Under the pieces are notes generated by a model. It had not been told where the DNA came from. It was given only the letters and a program-made list of their open reading frames with translations, and did no database searches. The translations under genes and the position numbers were made by a program. Positions 18,876 through 28,729 of a stretch of 64,000 bases of DNA are shown here, piece after piece (the stretch's first letter is position 1; every line of letters begins with the position of its first letter). Source of the DNA: FEN-33 sp963768775 (GTDB lineage Archaea; Thermoplasmatota; Thermoplasmata; Methanomassiliicoccales; UBA472); assembly GCA_963768775.1 (NCBI GenBank), contig CAVYIY010000005.1:124001-188000 (forward strand). Reading direction: 5' to 3'.

Positions 18876-19130
18876 GAGCACCTCTTTCCATGATGCCTAT
18901 CGATTTAAGGTCTTTGCCTGCTTGCTATTAACATTGATAGCAGAAGTCGGCAATGAAATCCAGAGATGACGGAATCCATGTGGGTCGATTCTTCCTCCCT
19001 CTTGCCACGCAACCGTTGCGAGCAGGCATTCGATCAATGTTGCTCAGGGACGATCGGTCCTTTAACGGCATTTCCTACTCTGTGACAGCGTATTGCCAAA
19101 TGATGGAGTATGGTCCAGTTTGACCGAACA

Positions 19131-20726
19131 TCATAGCCCAAGTCTGTTCGCAAGGTAGGTGATATAATCCTCCATCGGGATGTCTAACTTCGACTTGTCC
19201 ACATCCGTCTGCTTCGTTGCCGCGCAATCGAGGTGGATCCGGCATTTGGGGCACATGGTGAGAAGCCGGTCCGCTCCAGTCCCCTTTGCCTCGATGAGTC
19301 TTTCAATCTGCATCTGTTTCGCGGCGTTCCCGCAGGTGAGCCAGGCGCTGACGCCGCAGCAGGTGGACTTGTCCCGGTTGTTGGCCATCTCCTTGATCTC
19401 GACCCCGGTGAGCTTCAACAGGTCCCTCGGCTCCTCATAGACGCCGAGGTGCCTTCCAAGCCGACAGGGGTCCTGATAGGTGATGGAATCTTTCTCTTTG
19501 ACCTCGAGATTGATCTTTCCCTCTTTGGCCAACTCAGCCAGGTATTCCGTTACGTGCATCATCTCGTAGTCCAGATCACCCGCCAGATCCTGATAATCCA
19601 ATTTCCAGGTCCGATAGCATTCGGGGCAGGCGAAGACGATCCTCTTGGCGCCGGAATTCTTCACTGCTTCAAGGTTACGGTCCATGAGCTTCTCGAAGTT
19701 ATCATTGTCCCCCGCCCAGTTGAGATCGTGGCCACAGCAGACCTCTTGGTTCGAAACTATTGGGACTACACCAGCATGATTCAGCAGCTTGATCGTAGAG
19801 ATGCTCGATTGGACCAGATTCAATCCCCGGTCATAGAAGATCGCGTCCAGATGGGGGGCGCATCCCACGAAGAAGAAAGTATCGCCCTTCTCCGCGGTCT
19901 TTACGTCCTGGGGCACCCAGCCGAGCCTATCCTGCTTCTCGGTCCTGGCCATTATCCTCATCATGCTATTGAGCAATCCGCCCTGCGAACACTCTGGCTC
20001 GTTTCCTAACCGGAATGCCTCCGCCCTTACGCCCTGGATGAAGCCTGAGTAATCGACCTCATACGGACACATCGAATTGCACATCTCACAGGTGATGCAT
20101 TCCCAGATATCCCGGTCCTTGCTGAGGCTATCGGATACGCCCTCCAAGGCTTTGAGAACGATGACCCTGGGAGAAAAATCCTTGTTGATCTTCGCCACTG
20201 GACAAACGCTGGTGCACTTCCCGCATTCCACGCAATTATGTGCCGCCATGTCGCTAACAAGGGTGTCGATTGTCTTCTTGTTGAATCGCGGTTCTTCTTC
20301 GATGGCGACTTTAGGCATCGGACTTGGTCCCAAAGCGACAAGGTCACTGGACATCGTGCTGACCAGATTGTGGAACTTATTCTTCTCGGAAGCGGAGATC
20401 CACTCGGTCCGCAATCGTCCCTCCCCTAGCCCAATATACCTTAGGACTTTCTGTAACGCCTCGACTCTCTCTTTCGCTCTCTTATTGCCTTCAGAATAGC
20501 GGCAATCATCCATCCTGCAGCCAACGATAGCCACACCATCCACGCCGTATTCGAACGCCTTCATCACGAATGATGGATCGATCCTTCCGGTGCACATTAC
20601 CCTCATGATCTTGACACCAGGAGGATAGGTCAGATGATGCAGTCCTGTCAAAGAGACCGCTGGATAGCCACACCAATTGCACGTGAAGGTCAAGATGGTC
20701 GGTTCGAACTTATCGGACTCCATCAT
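19131..20726 (-). CDS. Fusion of MvhD with HdrD-type (HdrC+HdrB) subunit
   Basis: A single 531-residue protein that joins an electron-input [2Fe-2S] MvhD domain (residues 1-150; CNWCGYPAVSLTG, VMCTGR, GCRMDDCRY) to an HdrD-like catalytic half. The latter has two [4Fe-4S] motifs (CVECGKCTSVCP, CITCEMCNSMCP) and two CCG domains (VCCGHDLNW with CPEC; CCGVSAW with CPKC). The HdrB part of the family reduces disulfides at noncubane clusters. ATG 20726 overlaps the HdrA stop. At 28310-29880 the same two units are separate genes. This plus the HdrA upstream is a compact two-gene Hdr. Confidence 0.9.
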   Translation of the reverse strand: MMESDKFEPTILTFTCNWCGYPAVSLTGLHHLTYPPGVKIMRVMCTGRIDPSFVMKAFEYGVDGVAIVGCRMDDCRYSEGNKRAKERVEALQKVLRYIGLGEGRLRTEWISASEKNKFHNLVSTMSSDLVALGPSPMPKVAIEEEPRFNKKTIDTLVSDMAAHNCVECGKCTSVCPVAKINKDFSPRVIVLKALEGVSDSLSKDRDIWECITCEMCNSMCPYEVDYSGFIQGVRAEAFRLGNEPECSQGGLLNSMMRIMARTEKQDRLGWVPQDVKTAEKGDTFFFVGCAPHLDAIFYDRGLNLVQSSISTIKLLNHAGVVPIVSNQEVCCGHDLNWAGDNDNFEKLMDRNLEAVKNSGAKRIVFACPECYRTWKLDYQDLAGDLDYEMMHVTEYLAELAKEGKINLEVKEKDSITYQDPCRLGRHLGVYEEPRDLLKLTGVEIKEMANNRDKSTCCGVSAWLTCGNAAKQMQIERLIEAKGTGADRLLTMCPKCRIHLDCAATKQTDVDKSKLDIPMEDYITYLANRLGL

Positions 20727-22474
20727 TCCATCTCCAGGATCAATGAACGGATTGAGGGCATCATTTGGCTCGAACGATAGTTCGTTACATCGATTGATTT
20801 GTTGCAGCACGTCGCTGAGCAAACACCGCAGCCCTCGCAAAGGAGATCGTTCACCTCTGCAACCTTCCTGCCGTTCTTCTCCACTATCTCGATTGCCTTG
20901 AAGACGCATGCTTCGGCGCAGCGGCCGCATCCACGGCATCGCTCCTCGTTTACCAAAGCCGTGGCCCTGTCCATCGTGACATATCCTGTTTTCAGGATTT
21001 CGATAGCCTCGGTTGCGACGCTCTTAGCATCATCGATCGAATATCGGATACCCTTGGGTCCCTTGGCGCAACCGGCGATGTACACACCCCTCCGAATGTC
21101 TGCTGGCAACATTGGATTGACATCTTTCATGAACTTATCGACATCAGTTTGGACGTGGAGCATCTTGGATAACTTATCCGAACCTAAGCTTGGCTCTTGA
21201 CCGACCGCGAGAATAACAAGATCACTCTTGATGCTCAGAAGGAAGCCGGTATCGGTGTCCTCTGCCCTGACAACAAGTTGCCCATCATCGTCGATTATCT
21301 CGGCCACTTTTCCTCTGACGAACCGTACGCCCATCTCTCTGGCCTCATTGTAGAATTCCTCAAAGCCACGGTATGGGCCACGCAAATCGATATAATGAAC
21401 ATAGACTTCCGTGTCCGGTTGAATTCGCCTGATTTCCTTCGCGGTCCCGATGGCATAGGTACAACAGACCAATGAGCAATGAAGATTCCCGTGGGATAGG
21501 TCCCTGGAGCCCACGCACAAGACTATGTTAACGGTTTTCGGGGTCTTTCCATCCGAGGGTCTTTTTATGCCGGTTTTTTCGGCATTTTTCATCAGATCGA
21601 CGAATTCCATCGTGGTGATTACGTCCTTGTTTTGTTCGTAATTGTATGCTGGAATCTTGGCGGGGTCAAATGTCTTTGATCCAGTAGTGACGATTATGAT
21701 GCCAACGTCGAACTCCTTGAGCTTGCCATCCTGTTTCACCGTGATATGTCGATTGCCGAAGCCTCCAGTAATCTGGTCCACCTCAGTATTGAAAAGCAGT
21801 TCGATATTGGGATTATTCTGGACATCGTCTATCTTTGGAGTGAAAATGCACTCCTTGCAGTATGCCATGCAGCAGATGCCACAGTTGTGCGTCGGAAAAG
21901 TGGTCTCGAGACGATAGGCTCTGCCGCCTAGCTGTTTCTCTTTCTCGACCAAATAAACCTTATAACCGGCATTCGCCACCTGAAGGGCGGCTGCCATGCC
22001 TGCAACGCCGCCTCCGATAACGAGGACGCGGTCTTTCACTGGTACTGTTATATCCTCGAGTGGCAAGAGCCTTCTAATTCTCTCCAGCCCCGAAAGCATA
22101 AGAGATTTGGCCTTCCTGGTCGCTTCCTCCTTGTCCGGGGTTACCCAGGCGCATTGTTCCCTCAGATTGACCATTTCGAAAAGGTATTTGTTCATTCCTG
22201 CAAGAGACAGGGCACGCTGTATCATCATTCCTTGAATCGCTGGAACTGCCCCGCCGATGAGGACTCGATCGAACTTCTTGTCAAGATATTTCCCGATAAG
22301 ATAATCCATACCCTCTCTTGACGCAAGTTCATGATGAATGCCGACGTCAACAACATCATCGAATTGTCTAAAGTATTCTGCCAGGGATTCGAGGTCGATC
22401 CTGTCCCCTATCTCGCCGCCTTCGGAGCACAGATAGACGCCTATCGCCCTTCCTTTCTCGGGATTCAATTTCAT
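20723..22474 (-). CDS. hdrA: Minimal HdrA-like flavoprotein (583 aa)
   Basis: HdrA-family subunit with only one flavin module. Residues 1-140 correspond to the HdrA N-terminal domain (AIGVYLCSEGGEIGD; NKYLFEMVNLREQCAWV) but most of its cysteines are missing. The FAD/NAD fold starts at VLVIGGGVAGMAAALQVANA (about 152), followed by an unusual cysteine cluster (HNCGICCMAYCKEC), and the C-terminus has two [4Fe-4S] motifs (CRGCGRCAEACV, CEGCGVCSATC). The inserted ferredoxin of the long paralogues is absent. ATGATG overlap couples it to the MvhD-HdrD fusion. A TATA box lies about 125 bp upstream. Confidence 0.9.
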   Translation of the reverse strand: MKLNPEKGRAIGVYLCSEGGEIGDRIDLESLAEYFRQFDDVVDVGIHHELASREGMDYLIGKYLDKKFDRVLIGGAVPAIQGMMIQRALSLAGMNKYLFEMVNLREQCAWVTPDKEEATRKAKSLMLSGLERIRRLLPLEDITVPVKDRVLVIGGGVAGMAAALQVANAGYKVYLVEKEKQLGGRAYRLETTFPTHNCGICCMAYCKECIFTPKIDDVQNNPNIELLFNTEVDQITGGFGNRHITVKQDGKLKEFDVGIIIVTTGSKTFDPAKIPAYNYEQNKDVITTMEFVDLMKNAEKTGIKRPSDGKTPKTVNIVLCVGSRDLSHGNLHCSLVCCTYAIGTAKEIRRIQPDTEVYVHYIDLRGPYRGFEEFYNEAREMGVRFVRGKVAEIIDDDGQLVVRAEDTDTGFLLSIKSDLVILAVGQEPSLGSDKLSKMLHVQTDVDKFMKDVNPMLPADIRRGVYIAGCAKGPKGIRYSIDDAKSVATEAIEILKTGYVTMDRATALVNEERCRGCGRCAEACVFKAIEIVEKNGRKVAEVNDLLCEGCGVCSATCCNKSIDVTNYRSSQMMPSIRSLILEME

Positions 22475-22596
22475 CCAACCTTTTTTTGGGTAAATTGCAC
22501 TCGTTCATCGATGAAGGCAGATTGCCAGAGGACATTAGACCTCTGGTCCACTTCCATTACCGATTTCCATTCTTGCTTACAAAGGTCCTTTCTACT

Positions 22597-22606
22597 TATA
22601 TATATA
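22597..22606 (-). promoter_or_regulatory. TATA box of the compact hdr operon
   Basis: The minus strand reads TATATATAAG in an AT-rich setting. Initiation near 22575 would leave a 100-nt leader before ATG 22474, long for an archaeon, so leader regulation or a nearer unseen promoter is possible. Confidence 0.5.
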
Positions 22607-22712
22607 GCTAAATCCATCCAAATTCTGCTCAATATTTCATAGCATTCAGCACGATATGGTTCGAACAGAGGTATTGCAATTCCGCGCATCTTCTGATCTT
22701 ACTGCCGGAACT

Positions 22713-23720
22713 TCAGGTCGATCTCTCCGTTTCACCTGACCGGGTCTTCAAAGCTCTCGAACGGGAGTAATAGCGAGCACCTCGGAATAATCGCACCCTG
22801 AGCTCTCCCCTTTCGACCAGCGATGCCAGGATCGAACGGGCACAAGTATCGCCCTGCTGATATCGTAGGATGTTGACTGCTTGCTCTTCTCTCAAGAGGA
22901 TGCATCTCAGAGATGCGCAACAATCTCAGGATGCCTGCGTTATCGACCTTCAGGGAATGATCCACTCTCAGGTTTGTGGGTATCTATTGCGAAATCAAGG
23001 ATGCGAAGTGCCTCACGGAAGCGGTCTTCCCTTGCAGGCTGCACCCAAGCCACGGTCGGAGGTCTTGTGGGAACGGTAAGGTATGAACGATCCGGTCGAA
23101 TGCGAAGTATCTCCTTCCTGATCAGCTCAAGTTGGCCATCGCTATCGTTCACTCCGTCGACCAGCATGGTCTCGGTCCACAATTCCCCTCCAAATGTCTT
23201 CCTGAACTTGAATAGACCATCCAGGACCTTGGGAAGATTAAGACCTTGAGCTGGCCGATGCAGTTTCTGAAAGACTTCTTCGTCTCCCTGCTGAAACGTT
23301 GACCGAAACAATATCGAAGCCTTTTGCGTCCTCTCTCACCTCTCTTTTGTAGAACAGCGATCCGTTCGAGATCAACGCGATTCTTCCTTGCCATGCTCTC
23401 CTCAGCTCATCGACTATTTCCGGGAGATTGCTGGCCAGAGCTGGCTCTCCCTCTCCAATGACGGTGACTACATCCACCTCTTCCTTTGCTTTTTGGAGGA
23501 TGTCCTGCACTGCAGAGGCGATGATCCTCGGCTCAAAGAATCTCTTCCTCCTGGTCCTTAGAATGGTAGTCGGTCCAAGCTGACAATAGATGCAGGAGAA
23601 AGTGCAGGTCTTGAAAGGGACGACGTTCACCCCGATCGATCGTCCAAGTCTCCTGGATGGCACTGGACCGAACGCAAACGAGAAAGATGACTCCTCAGCA
23701 TCTGCGCTTGGCTTTCCCAT
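22713..23720 (-). CDS. Radical SAM protein (COG0731-like) with C-terminal winged helix, three frameshifts
   Basis: Radical SAM enzyme. FGPVPSRRLGRSIGVNVVP followed by CTFSCIYCQLG gives the CxxxCxxC cluster motif and the COG0731-type start, and GEGEPAL is a SAM-contacting motif. Extra single bases near 23291, 22965 and 22897 break the frame. The joined reading continues DEEVFQKLHRPAQGLNLPKV, then HSLKVDNAGILRLLRISEM, then REEQAVNILRYQQGDTCARS, a winged-helix-like tail. COG0731 members are poorly characterised, some being related to tRNA wyosine enzymes. The substrate is unknown. Confidence 0.8.
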
Positions 23721-23844
23721 TCGTCATTCGGTGGGTTGATGGGCAGCTCTTCTTTAGCCATGCTTCTCCGGATTGGGATTTATCTGAGACTTGGTGCTCC
23801 TCCATTTCTCTCTATTATGGCACGTATACGGAAACCCCTGCCGA

Positions 23845-24210
23845 TTAATGGCAGTTACTCCCGTGGCAAACGTCCTGCGTCGTCGCCTCTTTGAGGGAGT
23901 CGTTGAGATAGTCTGACACGGCGTCTTTCACAGTCCCTCCAGCTCCAACATGTACCCTGATGCCCATTCTTTGGAATTCCATCAATGGCCTTCGACCGAT
24001 TCCGCCGATTAGGACCGTATCGATCCCCTCTTTGGTCATCTTTTGGACTGGAATCATGCAATTATGCTCTCCTTCATTGTCAATAGTCCACACTTTCTTG
24101 ATTTCTCTGCCGTCAATCTCCACCGCGGTGAAAAGTTCGCAGTGTCCGAAATGTGCGGACACATCTGCATCTAATCCACCCGGTCTAAAACTCGGTATTC
24201 CTAATTTCAT
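23845..24210 (-). CDS. NifX/NafY-like dinitrogenase cofactor family protein
   Basis: Small protein of the dinitrogenase iron-molybdenum cofactor-binding family (NifX, NafY, NifB C-terminus), which carries metal clusters. It shows LGIPSFRPGGLDADVSAHFG, a conserved HFGHCELF segment, and IGRRPLMEFQRMGI. The C-terminal DVCHGSNCH adds possible metal ligands. ATG 24210 has GGTGA 6 nt upstream and overlaps the end region of the DUF134 gene, so both are one operon. Stand-alone archaeal members need not relate to nitrogen fixation; no nif genes are visible. Confidence 0.82.
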   Translation of the reverse strand: MKLGIPSFRPGGLDADVSAHFGHCELFTAVEIDGREIKKVWTIDNEGEHNCMIPVQKMTKEGIDTVLIGGIGRRPLMEFQRMGIRVHVGAGGTVKDAVSDYLNDSLKEATTQDVCHGSNCH

Positions 24211-24215
24211 TTTCT

Positions 24216-24713
24216 TCACCTTGCATGACCAACCTTCGATGCTCCTTTCCTTACGCATGAGCAATTCCCACCCCGCCCTTTCGGGTTCGCCGGGCAGCTT
24301 TCAGGTTTCTTGCCTATGTTGATGCCACCGCATTTCGGGCATTTCTGCACATCATCAGTTGCGGGGAGTTCTTCCCATTCGTTATGACAGTCTTTGCAAC
24401 TTAGCCATCTCTTGCGATCCACCCAATAACTGCCGCCTTCAATCCGAATTGCTTTTCCCTCGACCAAGGCCTCTGCGATTTTTCTTCTAGCACTCTGGAG
24501 GTCTTTCCAAAACGCCCGTCTAGAGATGCCCATCAATTGTGATCCCTGCTCTTGTTCCATCTCTTCGATGGCCGTCAATCGAATCGTCTCAAGTTCTTCA
24601 AACGTGATGACAACCACCTCAAGATGGTTGAGGGGGATTCCTCTGGGTTTGAAATACGTGATGTTGGGTTCTCTTTCTATTCTCCTAGGGCATCTCGGCC
24701 TTCCGGGTCGCAT
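24216..24713 (-). CDS. DUF134 helix-turn-helix protein with zinc ribbon
   Basis: DUF134-family putative regulator of 165 residues. The N-terminus RPGRPRCPRRIE and the central LETIRLTAIEEMEQEQGSQL with GISRRAFWKDLQSARRKIAE form a sigma-70-region-4-like helix-turn-helix. The C-terminal half has a zinc ribbon (CKDCHNEWEE, CPKCGG). DUF134 genes are commonly next to NifX-like genes, as here. ATG 24713 coincides with the predicted transcription start, so the mRNA is probably leaderless. Confidence 0.85.
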   Translation of the reverse strand: MRPGRPRCPRRIEREPNITYFKPRGIPLNHLEVVVITFEELETIRLTAIEEMEQEQGSQLMGISRRAFWKDLQSARRKIAEALVEGKAIRIEGGSYWVDRKRWLSCKDCHNEWEELPATDDVQKCPKCGGINIGKKPESCPANPKGRGGNCSCVRKGASKVGHAR

Positions 24714-24720
24714 CAATTCT

Positions 24721-24744
24721 CTCAATTGAGTTAAATTATATATA
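24721..24744 (-). promoter_or_regulatory. TATA box and CTCAATTGAG palindrome before the DUF134 gene
   Basis: The minus strand shows CTATATATAAT (24735-24745) about 26 bp before ATG 24713. The perfect 10-bp palindrome CTCAATTGAG (24721-24730) lies between TATA box and start, a suitable place for repressor binding, perhaps by the DUF134 protein itself (inference). Confidence 0.5.
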
Positions 24745-24745
24745 G

Positions 24746-25298
24746 TTACCTACAAATGATTCAATCCTGTTCTTGGAGTAATCTGCACCATCGGCTAGCA
24801 AGAATCATAGGGGTATCTGCTACGAATTGACCATAAAAAAACCATCGTGGTCTCAACGTCGTTAATTCACTCCTTCCAATATTCGTCGACAAAAAATCGA
24901 AGACCTTATATGTAATGATGAGAAACGCCCTGTTCGATGGATTTATTGGTATCATCTGAAAAAAGTTACAAAATGTTAAAATATACACATCCTAATCGGG
25001 AAAGAACCCGATATCCCCGTGTAGTAGGGTCCCCTGCTCTGATAAGTCGGTATTTCATGGCGGGGCGAATTATGCACATGGCCTATATGCCTACAAAGCA
25101 CAAAGGATATGGTCAAAAAGGTCGGGTGAGCTCGGATTATGAGCGACCGAATTATGGGGGGAAAAAACTGATTCATAAGGGTAAAGGTACATCGAATATG
25201 AAGGTCGTTAAGACTGACCGCATCGAATTCTTTTCCGCCAAGATTTTACGGAAAGAATCACAATTAATAAGAAAGCCTAATTTTAAGAGGGAATGAGA
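24746..25298 (+). promoter_or_regulatory. Upstream region of the ten-gene hdr-mvh operon with a hairpin
   Basis: This 550-bp gap holds no gene I can support. A reading frame from 24937 to 25296 is open but has basic, unpatterned composition and no family signature. Possible TATA elements are TTAAAATATACAC at 24977-24989 and AATTAATAAG at 25262-25271. Between them ATTCTTTTCCG (25227-25237) and CGGAAAGAAT (25249-25258) form a near-perfect inverted repeat with an 11-nt loop, a candidate operator or leader hairpin. GAGGG at 25287-25291 is the ribosome site of the first hdrA. Confidence 0.4.
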
Positions 25299-28200
25299 AT
25301 GACCGGTGAAACAGGCGCGGTGATGGTGGTCGGCGGAGGTATTTCTGGCGTCCAGGCATCACTGGATCTCGCTGAATCCGGCTTCAGAGTATATTTGATT
25401 GACAACAAGCCTAGCATTGGCGGCATCATGGCCCAGCTGGATAAGACGTTCCCGACGAACGACTGCTCTTTATGTATTCTCTCCCCAAAGCTGGTTGAGG
25501 CTGCAAGGAACCCGATGATCACAATTATGACCTTGACGGACGTCATTGGCCTCGAGGGAGAGGCACCCAACTTCACAGTCACAGTCAGAAGGAATCCACG
25601 TTACGTCCTTGAGGACAAGTGTGTTGGTTGTGGCCTCTGTGTCGAGAAGTGTCCGGTGAAGGTGGACAACGAGTATGATGTCGGCCTCATGAAGAGAAAG
25701 GCGATTTATGTCCCATATGCGCAAGCCGTTCCGGTGAAGTATACCATTGACGCGAACAAATGTATCTATTTGAAGAAGAAGCTCTGTGGCAACTGCAAGA
25801 AGATCTGCCCCCCTGGCGCCATCGACTTTGACCAGAAGGAGAAGATCGAGAACTTGCATGTGGGCGCAATAATCCTCGCTCCCGGTGGAGTGGTCTTCGA
25901 TGCCACCCTGAAAAAAGAATACGGCTATGGCGAATACAAGAATGTCGTTACCTCGTTGGAATTCGAGAGGATACTGTCCGCCACTGGGCCTTTCCAGGGG
26001 CATATCGAAAGACCTTCGGATCGCCGGACACCTAAGAATGTGGCGTTCATCCAGTGCGTCGGCTCGAGGGACGAGAAGGTGGGCAACAATTACTGCTCGA
26101 GCGTTTGTTGCATGTATGCCCTGAAGCAAAGCATCATCGCTGGGGAGCACACCGCAGGCCTCAAGCCATCCATATTCTTCATGGACATTCGCGCCTTCGG
26201 AAAGGAGTTCGAGGACTACAGGGCAAGGGCGGAGGGCGAATACGGTATTCGGCTGGTTCGAGGGACCAGGGTGGCCTCGATCGAGGAAGACCCGGAGACC
26301 AAGAACCTTCTGCTGCGCTACAGCATCGGGTCCGAAACGATTACGGAAGAGTTCGATATGGTCGTGCTCTCAGTTGGCTTCGAGCCCCCAACCTCCGCAA
26401 ATAAGCTTTCGGAGATAATGAAATTCAAGTTAAACAAATATGGATTCGCTGAAACGAACGTCTATGATCCATTGGCCACCACGCGGAACGGCGTCTATGT
26501 GACCGGCGTGTTCAGCGCCCCCAAGGACATCCCGCAGTCGGTGGCGGAAGCTTCAGGAGCCGCCGCTCGAGCCGGATCGCACGTTTTCGCGAATCGAGTG
26601 CCTTATCTCAAGACAGCCGTCCCGGAGGTATCGGTCGAGGGACAGGAGCCGAGGGTCGGCGTCTTCGTATGCGACTGCGGCATCAATATCCTCGCCACGG
26701 TCGACGTGCCAAAGGTGGTCGAATACGCGAAGACGTTACCCAACGTGGCCTGGGCCGAAGAGGGCAAGTATACCTGCTCCGCAGACTTCCAGGAGAAGAT
26801 CAAGCAGAGGATCAAGGAGCAGAAATTGAACAGGGTGGTAGTGGCTTCCTGCACTCCCAGGACGCATGAGCCGTTATTCCAAAGCACATTGGAAGAGGCA
26901 GGGCTCAACCCCCACCTGTTCGAGATGGCGAACATCCGAGACCAGTGCTCTTGGGTGCACCAACATGAGCCGGAGAAAGCTACCCAGAAATCGATGGACT
27001 TGGTGAGGATGGCCGTGGCAAAAGCGAAGCTCATCGGCCCATTAAGCCGCGCGAAATTCGACGTTAGGCATTCCGTCACGGTAATCGGTGGGGGGTTGTC
27101 CGGCCTTACGGCCGCCCGCGAGGTAGCCACCCAGGGCTTCAAGGTCGACCTAATCGAAAAGTCCGATTCCTTGGGCGGAAATGCGAAGAGGATCTTTTTG
27201 GAGGAAAACGGAAAGACGGCCAAACAAGCAGTATCGGAGTTGGCTGCAAAGGTCACCTCCAATGAGAGAATAACGGTCCATCTCAGCACGGAGATCGAGG
27301 GCATATCTGGATTCGTTGGCAACTTCAAGATCAAAACTCCAAAGGGAGAAATCGAGACCGGTGCGATCGTCGTGGCCACAGGCGGAGAGGAGTACAAGCC
27401 TACAGAATACCTGTACGGTCAGGACAAGCGCGTAATGACCCAGCTCGAATTGGCGCAACATCTGGCTGATAAACCCCTCGATGCGAAGAAGGTCGTCATG
27501 ATCCAATGCGTCGGCTCGAGGAACGAGCAGGTTCCATATTGCAGCAGGGTCTGTTGCACCACGGCCGTCAAGAACGCGATCAATATCAAGAAGAAGAGCC
27601 CATCGACGGACGTCTACATCCTACACAAGGACATCCGCACCTACGGCTTCAGGGAGGATTATTACACCGAAGCGGGTAGGATGGGAGTGCAGTTCATCCG
27701 CTTCCCGGAGAACGAGTCCCCCATCATGGAGAAGAACGACCGAACGCTGAGCATTAAAGTCAAAGATGTCGTCCTGGGAGAAACGATTGAGCTGCATCCA
27801 GATGCGGTGATATTGAGCACTGGCATCAGGCCCCGGGAAGATAACCTGGACCTCGCTAAGTCCCTCAAGATCCCACTCAGCAAGGACAAGTTCTTCTTAG
27901 AGTCTCATATGAAGCTTAGACCAGTGGACTTCGCAAAACAGGGAGTCTTCATGGCCGGTCTGGCTCACTGGCCCAAGTTCGTTGAGGAGAGCATAGCTCA
28001 GGCTTCTGGGGCCGCCTCGAGAGCCATGACGGTAATCTCCAAGGATTTCATGGAAAGCATCGCGAACATAAGCATAGTGGACCAGTCAAAATGCCGGGGA
28101 TGTGGCAGATGCGAGGCGGTCTGCGAGTTCGCAGCCGCATCAGTCCAAGAGATCTCCCCTGGGGTCTTCAAGACAACGATCAATCCCGCTCTGTGCAAAG

Positions 28201-28313
28201 GATGCGGTGCCTGTGCCGTTGCTTGCTGCAATGGGGCGATCACCTGCCTGAACTTCACAAATAAGCAGATTCTTGCGATGGTCGATACCCTCCTCGAGGA
28301 GGCGGTTAAATGA
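25299..28313 (+). CDS. hdrA: Long HdrA-like flavoprotein (about 1004 aa), first gene of hdr-mvh operon
   Basis: Electron-bifurcating subunit. FAD/NAD fold GGGISGVQASLDLAESG at the N-terminus, DCSLCILSPKL, inserted [4Fe-4S] motifs CVGCGLCVEKCP and CGNCKKICP, a middle cysteine domain from GVFVCDCGINI (about 450), a second fold VTVIGGGLSGLTAAREVA (about 590), a conserved YCSRVCC motif, and C-terminal CRGCGRCEAVCE and CKGCGACAVACC. The last motif lacks the usual CP ending. I use ATG 25299 (MTGETGAV) by comparison with paralogues; ATG 25293 is also in frame. It is nearly collinear with 3593-6610. ATGA overlap with the MvhD gene. Confidence 0.93.
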   Translation: MTGETGAVMVVGGGISGVQASLDLAESGFRVYLIDNKPSIGGIMAQLDKTFPTNDCSLCILSPKLVEAARNPMITIMTLTDVIGLEGEAPNFTVTVRRNPRYVLEDKCVGCGLCVEKCPVKVDNEYDVGLMKRKAIYVPYAQAVPVKYTIDANKCIYLKKKLCGNCKKICPPGAIDFDQKEKIENLHVGAIILAPGGVVFDATLKKEYGYGEYKNVVTSLEFERILSATGPFQGHIERPSDRRTPKNVAFIQCVGSRDEKVGNNYCSSVCCMYALKQSIIAGEHTAGLKPSIFFMDIRAFGKEFEDYRARAEGEYGIRLVRGTRVASIEEDPETKNLLLRYSIGSETITEEFDMVVLSVGFEPPTSANKLSEIMKFKLNKYGFAETNVYDPLATTRNGVYVTGVFSAPKDIPQSVAEASGAAARAGSHVFANRVPYLKTAVPEVSVEGQEPRVGVFVCDCGINILATVDVPKVVEYAKTLPNVAWAEEGKYTCSADFQEKIKQRIKEQKLNRVVVASCTPRTHEPLFQSTLEEAGLNPHLFEMANIRDQCSWVHQHEPEKATQKSMDLVRMAVAKAKLIGPLSRAKFDVRHSVTVIGGGLSGLTAAREVATQGFKVDLIEKSDSLGGNAKRIFLEENGKTAKQAVSELAAKVTSNERITVHLSTEIEGISGFVGNFKIKTPKGEIETGAIVVATGGEEYKPTEYLYGQDKRVMTQLELAQHLADKPLDAKKVVMIQCVGSRNEQVPYCSRVCCTTAVKNAINIKKKSPSTDVYILHKDIRTYGFREDYYTEAGRMGVQFIRFPENESPIMEKNDRTLSIKVKDVVLGETIELHPDAVILSTGIRPREDNLDLAKSLKIPLSKDKFFLESHMKLRPVDFAKQGVFMAGLAHWPKFVEESIAQASGAASRAMTVISKDFMESIANISIVDQSKCRGCGRCEAVCEFAAASVQEISPGVFKTTINPALCKGCGACAVACCNGAITCLNFTNKQILAMVDTLLEEAVK

Positions 28314-28729
28314 CCGAATGGGACCCGAAGATAGTGGCGTTCTGCTGCAACTGGTGCTCATATGCCGGAGCGGATCTGGCTGGAGTAAGCAGGATGCAAT
28401 ATCCTCCAAATGCAAGGGTGATCAGGGTCATGTGCACCGGCAGACTGGAGCCTGAATTCATATTGAGGGCGTTCGAGCTCGGTGCCGATGGAGTTCTCGT
28501 CGCTGGATGTCATATCGGGTGCTGTCACTACATCTCGGGGAATGAGAAGGCGGAAGTGAAGATAGCGATGACGGCTGAACTCCTGGATGTGCTGGGTATA
28601 GACAAGAAACGCCTGAGGCTGGAATGGATCTCCGCTTCCGAGGGCCGAATATTCGCTGATACCATGAAGGATTTCGTGAATCAACTGAAAGAACTAGGTC
28701 CTAACCCAGTGAAGGGGGGAGCCAAGTGA
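28310..28729 (+). CDS. mvhD: MvhD-type [2Fe-2S] electron-transfer subunit
   Basis: Standard-length MvhD of 139 residues, which hands electrons from a hydrogenase or another donor to HdrA. Cysteines lie in CCNWCSYAGADLAG (about 12-25), VMCTGR and GCHIGCCHYI. The EWISASEG segment is shared with all paralogues here. The start overlaps the HdrA stop (ATGA) and the stop overlaps the GTG start of the next gene (GTGA). No winged-helix extension, unlike the copies at 2820 and 33047. Confidence 0.93.
   Translation: MTEWDPKIVAFCCNWCSYAGADLAGVSRMQYPPNARVIRVMCTGRLEPEFILRAFELGADGVLVAGCHIGCCHYISGNEKAEVKIAMTAELLDVLGIDKKRLRLEWISASEGRIFADTMKDFVNQLKELGPNPVKGGAK

Noticed and set aside
22471..22689. 72-codon frame upstream of the minimal HdrA
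   Set aside because: It spans the TATA box of the operon and has no motif, so translation is unlikely.
24937..25296. Open frame before the hdr-mvh operon
   Set aside because: No recognisable motif, unusual composition, and it covers likely promoter elements; kept only as part of the upstream region.
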